From: Proteles cristata cristata
Taxonomy: Eukaryota > Chordata > Mammalia > Carnivora > Hyaenidae
Assembly (NCBI GenBank): GCA_017311185.1
Contig: JAESUZ010001271.1
Location: forward strand, 1-64,000
Length of the DNA: 64,000 bases
Reading direction: 5' to 3'
Shown here: positions 57,966 through 64,000 of the stretch, in pieces
Layout: the number at the start of each line of letters is the position of its first letter
Position numbering within the stretch: position 1 is the stretch's first letter
The notes under the pieces: generated by a model
What the model was told of the DNA's origin: nothing
Database searches by the model: none
The model's input: only the letters and a program-made list of their open reading frames with translations
Made by a program: the position numbers and the translations under genes

Positions 57966-58849
57966 ATGACTCTAAATCCATACTTTTCAATGTGAATGTA
58001 AATGGACTAAATGCACCAATCAAAAGACATAGGGTAGCATAATGGATAAAAAACAAAATCCATCTATTTGCTGTCTACAAGAAATTCATTTTAGACCTGA
58101 GGACACCTTCAGATCGAAAGTAAGGGGATGGAGAAATATATATCATGCTACTGGAAGTGAAAAGAAAGCTGGAGTAGCTATACTTATATCAGACAAACTG
58201 GACTTTAAAGTAAAGACAGTAACAAGGGATGAAGAAGGGCATTATATAATAATTACAGGGTCTATCCATCAGAAACAGCTAACAATTATAAATGTGTGCA
58301 CACCGAATATGGGAGCACCTAAATACATAAAATAATTAATCACAAACAGGAACAATCTTATGGTTAAGAATGTGCTAATAGCAGGGGACTTTAATACTCC
58401 ACTTACAGCAATGGATAGATCAACCAGACAGAAAATCACTAAAGAAACAATGGACTTGAATGACACATTGGACCAGATGGATCTGACAGATATATTTAGA
58501 ACTCTACATCCTGAGGCCAGGGAATTCACTTTCTTCTCAAGTGTGCATGCACATTCTCCGAGACAGATCACATACTGGGAGATAAAGCAGCCCTCAATAA
58601 ATATAAAAGAATTGAGATCATACCATGCATGCTTTCAGATCACAATGCTAAAAAACTTGAAATCAATCACAGGAAGAAGTCTGGAAAACCTCCAAAAACA
58701 TGGAGGTTAAAGAACACCCTACTAAAGAACAAATGGGCCAATCAGGAATTAGAGAAGAAATTAAAAAATATATGGAAACCAATGAAAATGAAAATAAAAT
58801 AATCCAAACTCTATGGGATGCAGCGAAGGCAGTCCTAAGAGGACTAAGC
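57966..58849 (+). pseudogene. L1 ORF2 endonuclease part, frameshifted
   Basis: The AP-type endonuclease that nicks the target DNA. FNVNVNGLNAPIKRHR opens the domain. After a frameshift near 58040, ICCLQEIHF and KKAGVAILISDKLDF are seen to 58335. A stop follows, then GDFNTPLTAMDRSTRQK (58384 on) and, in another frame, a Ser-Asp-His near 58636, which are the catalytic landmarks of the family. The part ends at [15 protein letters not shown] text at the deletion junction. Confidence 0.9.
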
Positions 58850-60857
58850 ATCCCTTCGTAATTAAGACCCTCAAGAAAGTAAGGATAGAAGGAACTTACT
58901 TAAATATCATAAAAGCCATCTATGAGAAGCCCTCATCTAATATCATCCTCAATGGGGAAAAACCGAGAGCTTTCCCCCTGAGATCAGGAACACGACAGGG
59001 ATGTCCACTCTCACCACTGTCGTTTAACATAGTGCTGGAAGTCCTAGCATCAGCCATCAGACAACAAAAGGAAATCAAAGGCATCAGAATTGGCAAAGAG
59101 GAAGTCAAACTTTCACTCTTCGCAGATGACATGATACTCTACATAGAAAACCCGACAGACTCCACCAGAAGCCTACTAGAACTGATCCAAGAATTCAGCC
59201 AAGTTGCAGGGTACAAAATCAATGTACAGAAATCAGTTGCATTTTTATACACCAACAATGAAGCAACAGAAAGAGAAATCAAGAAACTGATCCCATTCAC
59301 AATTGCACAAAAAACCATAAAATACCTAGGAATAAACCTAACCAAAGATATAAGAGATCTGTATGATGAAAACTATAGAAAACTTATGAAGGAAATTGAA
59401 GAAGACACAAAGAAATGGAAAAACATTCCATGCTCATGGATCAGAAGAATAAATATAGTTAAGATGTCATTACTACCTAAGGCACTCTACACATTCAATG
59501 CAATTCCAATCAAAATTGCACCAGCATTCTTCTCAAAACTAGAACAAACTATCCTAAAATTTATATGGAACCACAAAAGACCCCGAATAGCCAAAGTAAT
59601 CCTGAAAAATAAAACCAAAACGGGAGGGATCACCATCCCAGACTTTAGCCTCTACTACAAAGCTGACATCATCAAGACAGTATGGTATTGGCACAAAAAC
59701 AGACACATAGACCAATGGAACAGAATAGAGAACTCAGAACTGGACCCAAAAGTATACAGCCAACTAATCTTTGACAAAGCAGGAAAGAGTATCCAACGGA
59801 AAAAAGACAGCCTTTTTAACAGATGGTGTTGGGAGAACTGGACAGCAACATGCAGAAGAATGAAACTAGATCATTTTCTCACACCATACACAAAAATAAA
59901 CTCAAAATGGATAAAGGACCTGAATGTGAGACAGGAAACCATCAAAACCCTAGAGGAGAAAGCAGGAAACAACCTCCTTGACCTCAACCACAGCAATTTC
60001 TTACTTGACACATCCCCAAAGGCAAGGGAATCAGGAGCAAAAATGAACTATTGGGACCTTATCAAGATAAAAAGCTCTGCAAGGCAAGGGAAACAATCAA
60101 GAAAACGAATAGGCAACCGACAGAATGGGAAAAGAGAGTTGAAAATGATATATCAGATAAAGGGCTAGTATCCAAAATTTATAAGGAACTCACCAAACTC
60201 CACACCCGAAAAACAAACAATCCAGTGAAAAAATGGGCAGAAGACATGAACAGACACTTCTCCAAAGAGCACATCCAGATGGCCAACAGACACATGAAAC
60301 GATGCTTAGGATCCCTCCTCATCAGGGAAATGGAAATCAAAACCAGACTGAGATACCACCTCATGCCGGTCAGAGTGGCTAAAATGAGCAAACCAGAGGA
60401 CTCTAAATGCTGGCAAGGATGTGGAGAAACGGGCACCCTCCTACACTGTTGGTGGGAATGTAAACTGGTGCAGCCCCTCTGGAAAACAATGTGGAGGTTC
60501 CTCAAAAAATTAACAATAAAACTCCCCTATGACCTAGTAGTAGCACTGCTAGGAATTTAACCAAGGGAAACAAGAGTGCTGATTCATAGGAGCACATGTA
60601 CCCCAATGTTCATAGCAGCACTCTCAACAATAGCCAAAATGTGGAAAGAGCCTAAGTGTTCAACAACTAATGAATGGATCAAGAAGATGTGGTTTATGTA
60701 TACCGTGGAATACTACATAGCAATAAGAAAGAATGAACTCTGGCCACATGTAGCAATGTGGATGGACCTTGAGGATGTTATGTTGAGTGAAATAAGTCAG
60801 GCAGAGAAGGACAGATACCATATGTTTGCACGTATAGGAGGATTAGGAGGAACTTAA
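58849..60857 (+). pseudogene. L1 ORF2 reverse transcriptase and C-terminal part
   Basis: A 451-codon frame (58813-60168) contains [30 protein letters not shown] and the catalytic FADD box at 59119-59130, then the C-terminal region. The N-terminal part of the reverse transcriptase, with motif A (family text KAFDKI), is missing, deleted at about 58849. A 1-nt loss near 60075 moves the frame to 60051-60560, where a TAA ends it in GI-stop. The last frame runs 60576-60857 (MFIAALSTIAKMWKEPKC). The Cys-rich motif ([19 protein letters not shown]) is intact. Without motif A the enzyme cannot work. Confidence 0.92.
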
Positions 60858-61083
60858 CGGAGGACTGTGGGGGACAAGAAGGGGGGAAACGGGAGGAGAG
60901 GGAGGGAGGCAAACCATGAGAGACTCTTGAATGTTGAGAACAAACTGAGGACTGAAGGGTATGGGGGAGAGGGGAAGGGGGGTGATGGGCATGGAGGAGG
61001 GCACTTGTGGGGATGAGCACTGGGTGTTATATGGAAACCAATTTGACAATAAACTATTTAAAAAATAAATAAATAAAACTGCC

Positions 61084-62899
61084 TCTGATTTTTCTTACTG
61101 ATGCAGGTAATGTATTTTGGGAATGACTTTTGTTTTGCAGTATTGTCTTACCTCCAAAGAAGTAAGAACCATAATCAAAATAAAAAATAACTATTTTGAA
61201 GGGTTTATTCTTTATTATTTTTGTTATAGATTCATATGGAAAATCTCTATAAATGCTCTTACACTGCTTGAGACAAGGTTAAACATGTAATCATTGCAAA
61301 ATATTCTAAAACATATGTATTTACAGATCAGTCAGCATTCTGAAGTGTGAAAGCCATCTCCTTTATGTTATATAAGAGTTGGCTTCATACATGGGAAAGC
61401 ATGGAGCCTTAAGGCTTAATTGACATTTGTAAGAAACAGTCTGTTTGCACAGAACACCATCTGTTTACAGTTATTGCCTATCAAAAGAATGTAAGAATCA
61501 TTGTTCTGTGAACAATCATTCTAGAAACCATTGTATCATTCTCACTGAGTAGCTGAGTAGCAGAAAAATATCATTTTGTTGGAAGGTAGGCTGATTTCTA
61601 TTTAAGAAAAACTATGGAATCTTGATATCCCTCTTTCAGAATTAATGTAATTTCTTGTCAATGCTTAAATTGTATATGGTAACCAAAAACCCAGGTTTGT
61701 TTCCTTTTTTCTTGAGCAACTAGAATTATTAGAGATGACTAAAAATGGCTGAGAGTCATATTATGTCTCTATATATCCCAGTGTCTTTCAGAGTATTTTA
61801 TATATAATAAGAAGGTAAACACTTGTTGAATTTAATTGAAGAAAGTGATGTGGCATCTAAACACACAAATTGTGAGGTATATATATATATGTATGTATAT
61901 GTATACATATGTATATGTATATGTATATGTGTATGTATATATGTATATGTATACATATATATATATTTGACTAAATGAACTATTTGCTTCCTATCTTGTT
62001 TTGGCATAAACACAGCACAATAAAACCTAGCAAAGATGAAAATCCAGTACCTATTATTTTGGATAAGGACAAAAGCAATATAGCCCTGCTGTTTGTGAAC
62101 ATAAAAGAAAATTGCTTATCTGATTCAGGAAGGAGTTGGGCCAACTCTAAAAAGATCATTCCTTTTATACATTTTCTTCTTTTCACCAGTCCTGATGTTT
62201 TTCTGATTCATTAAGCTGAGATCATCTATGTGCAGTCTTTACAATATGATTAAGTAGGAACAAGGCTAAATAAATCTAATGAATTTTTACTTACAATTTG
62301 AATGTCAATGATGCAGAGTTTTCCAGAGACAATGACTATAATTAAGTCCATTCCCCATTTTTTTTATCTGAAGTGATAGCATGGCAAAACTATAATTATG
62401 CAAAATGACACACTTCCCAAATTATGCATGATGAAGACATTAAAGATATTTAAAAAGTAATCACATGTAGATAAAAAAGGCAAAAGACTGTTATCTAAAC
62501 CTTCAAATAAAATTATTAACTGTCAAACTTACACTTTTAAAAACTTAAATAGATGCTCATAGGTTATTTGTCCTATGATTTCAGTTTACTTACATTCCTA
62601 GATTGTACATTCCTTGCCTGTATCTACAAGAGAGTAAGCACTCAGATAATATTTAAATATGTACTTCACCAACAAGAAAAGATAGAGTCAGAGACATGTA
62701 ACATAACAAACTAAGGAGAACACAGAAATTGATTAAAGTGTAGATAAATGTAATTAACTATTATATTTAATAATAATGTTATGTTAAAAATAAATATTTG
62801 TGGCACCCAGCTAAAACAGGGCTAAGAGAGCATTTTATATCACTGTACATTTACATTAGAAAAAGTAAATTTTCAAGTCCATAATCTATACTCTCACCT
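61084..62899. other. Unique AT-rich stretch with a TA/TG tract
   Basis: No gene evidence. A TATG/TA-rich tract with palindromic pieces lies at 61878-61971 (GTATACATATGTATATGTAT). Opposed frames at 61975-62214 have no recognised family. Confidence 0.5.
61878..61971. repeat. (TATG)n/(TA)n tract
   Basis: Alternating TA and TATG units over about 94 bp with self-complementary pieces. Confidence 0.9.
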
Positions 62900-64000
62900 T
62901 ATCTTTTATGAAGTTAGTATTATCCTGATATCAAACCCAGACAAAAACAACACACAGGCACACACACATGCATGTACACATGTGCAAACAGAATTCAACA
63001 ATATATTAAAAGAATTATGCACCATAATCAAATGGTCAAGGTACAAGACTGGATTAATACTAGGATTAATATTTGGAAATCAAACAATGTAATTCACCAT
63101 ATTAACAAACTGAATAAAACTCACATGGCCATATCAACTGATGGAGAAAACATAGTTGACAAAATGAAACATCCATTCATAGTTTAAGAAAAAAAGAAGT
63201 CTCTGGGGCGCCTGGGTGACTCAGTCAGTTAAGCAACCGACTTGGCTCGGGTCATGATTTTGTGGTCCAGGTAGGGCTCTGTGCTGACAGCTCAGAGCCT
63301 GGAGCCTGCTTGTGATTCTGTGTCTCCTTCTCTCTCTGCCCCTCCCCCATTCATACTTTGTCTCTCTCTGTCTCTCAATAAGAAATAAATGTAAAAATAT
63401 TTTTAAATAAAAAATAAAATAAAAAAGTCTCAGAAACCTGGGATTAGAGGAGAAATTCAAGTAAAAAGAACATCTACAAATTAATTTGCTGCTAGAATCA
63501 ATACATAATGATGAAAGGCTTAATACTTATTCCCTAAGATCAGAAAAAAAGGCATATTTACTCTCACCATTGCCATTAAACATAGTATGAGAAATTCAAG
63601 CCAATGACATAAAGTAACAAGAAATACAAGGCAAATAGATGGGAGAGGAGCAAATGAAACTGCCTCTATGTACAGAAAACATGATGGTCTACATACAAGT
63701 TTGTGTTGAGTGACAAAAGTTCATCTCAAAAGGTCTTATATTGTAGGATGCTATTTATGTAACTTTCTCAGCATATCACAATTATATGGACGAATAATAG
63801 GTTAGTAGTTGCCAGGGTTACAGGAAAATGGAGAAAAGGAGGGAAATGTGACTATAAAATGAGATGGCATGATGGAGACGTTTGTTTGAATGGAATATTT
63901 CTGTCTCTTGCTTGTGACAGTGATTACACAAATCTACACAGCTCATCAATGGTATCAAATGACACATAACATTGTACCACTGTCACTTTCCAGATTTTGA
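62900..64000 (+). mobile_element. Old LINE-1, interrupted, runs off the window
   Basis: The first part (to about 63190) gives degraded ORF2 reverse transcriptase text (NRIQQYIKRIMHHNQ, NVIHHINKLNK, MAISTDGENIVDKMKHPF). After a SINE it resumes with TCCCTAAGATCAGAAAAAAA GGC and TTACTCTCACCATTGCCATT up to about 63695. From 63697 the text GGTTAGTAGTTGCCAGGGTT is L1 3'-end sequence, so a large internal part is missing between them. Confidence 0.85.
63205..63420 (+). mobile_element. CAN-SINE inside an old L1
   Basis: GGGGCGCCTGGGTGACTCAG head, a deletion around the B box, GGCTCTGTGCTGACAGCTCA, CT stretch, long AAAT-rich tail. AAGAAGTCTCT-like text on the left and AAAAAGTCTCA on the right suggest the duplication. 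Confidence 0.94.

Larger units (their letters stand above)
55578..61073 (+). mobile_element. LINE-1, nearly full span, with internal deletion and SINE insertion
   Basis: An L1 with 5'UTR (GC-rich start, G run at 55597-55606, T run 55917-55937, pyrimidine-rich region to 56560), ORF1 remains, ORF2 endonuclease and reverse transcriptase parts, 3'UTR with G-rich tract (60850-61010), AATAAA at 61048-61053 and an A-rich tail. TAAAACTGCC flanks it at 55568-55577 and 61074-61083. At 5.5 kb, with a 0.2-kb SINE and roughly 0.9 kb missing from ORF2, it accounts for about a full-length element. Stops and frameshifts make it inactive. Confidence 0.95.

Noticed and set aside
58813..60168. 451-codon frame as a functional host gene
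   Set aside because: It is L1 ORF2 with the N-terminal reverse transcriptase motif deleted and a frameshift before the end.

Overview
This window looks like mammalian nuclear DNA from a cat-family (felid) carnivore. The main evidence is about 37 copies of the tRNA-Lys-derived carnivore SINE in its felid form: a head like GGGCGCCTGGGTGGCTTAGT, an internal TCGGGCTCTGTGCTGAC motif, a CT-rich stretch and an AAATAAATAAA-type tail. Carnivore-type LINE-1 and mammal-wide ancient repeats (MIR, L2-like, HAL1-like, MaLR) are also present. Background sequence is AT-rich and CpG-poor, and most CpGs sit inside SINEs. I found no intact host gene, exon, tRNA, rRNA, CRISPR array or prokaryotic feature. The open frames of 60-120 codons that I could not match to anything fit chance, and the longest frame (451 codons) is L1 ORF2. 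The window is either intergenic or inside a large intron, and I cannot tell which.

Layout. 1-9 kb: SINEs, a 5'-truncated minus-strand L1 (636-1535), MIR and L2-like relics, and the first of three copies of one long ancient repeat (7665-8345). 9-18 kb: mostly unique AT-rich DNA with sparse MIR and SINE copies. 18.5-21.1 kb: the second ancient-repeat copy, broken by an L1, a SINE and a small DNA-transposon-like element. 24.6-25.7 kb: a processed pseudogene of BTF3, itself split by a young SINE. 26-36 kb: SINEs, the third ancient-repeat copy (29.0-30.1 kb), CA/GT microsatellites, MIRs, and a CpG-containing non-repeat stretch near 32.1-32.5 kb. 36.7-37.5 kb: a nested cluster of three SINEs whose insertion order can be read. 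38-44 kb: SINEs, a 57-bp tandem duplication, a 55-bp GT tract and a 47-bp L1 insertion, the smallest in the window. 45-51 kb: HAL1-like and L1 sequence, a MaLR LTR carrying two SINEs and a TCC microsatellite, and an L1 that lacks its 3' end. 51-55 kb: a SINE inside a SINE, then mostly unique DNA. 55.6-61.1 kb: a nearly full-span plus-strand L1 with 5'UTR, broken ORF1, ORF2 endonuclease and reverse transcriptase parts and 3'UTR, carrying a SINE and an internal deletion. 61-64 kb: unique DNA, then an old L1 with a SINE insertion running off the window.

The genes here do not act together as a system. What the window records is retrotransposition history. L1 supplied the machinery, and the SINEs and the BTF3 cDNA were copied by it, leaving A-rich tails and target-site duplications (TSDs) of 7-18 bp that can be read directly at many loci. 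I did not find an undescribed functional system. The best leads are unusual insertion structures and one possibly conserved non-repeat stretch.
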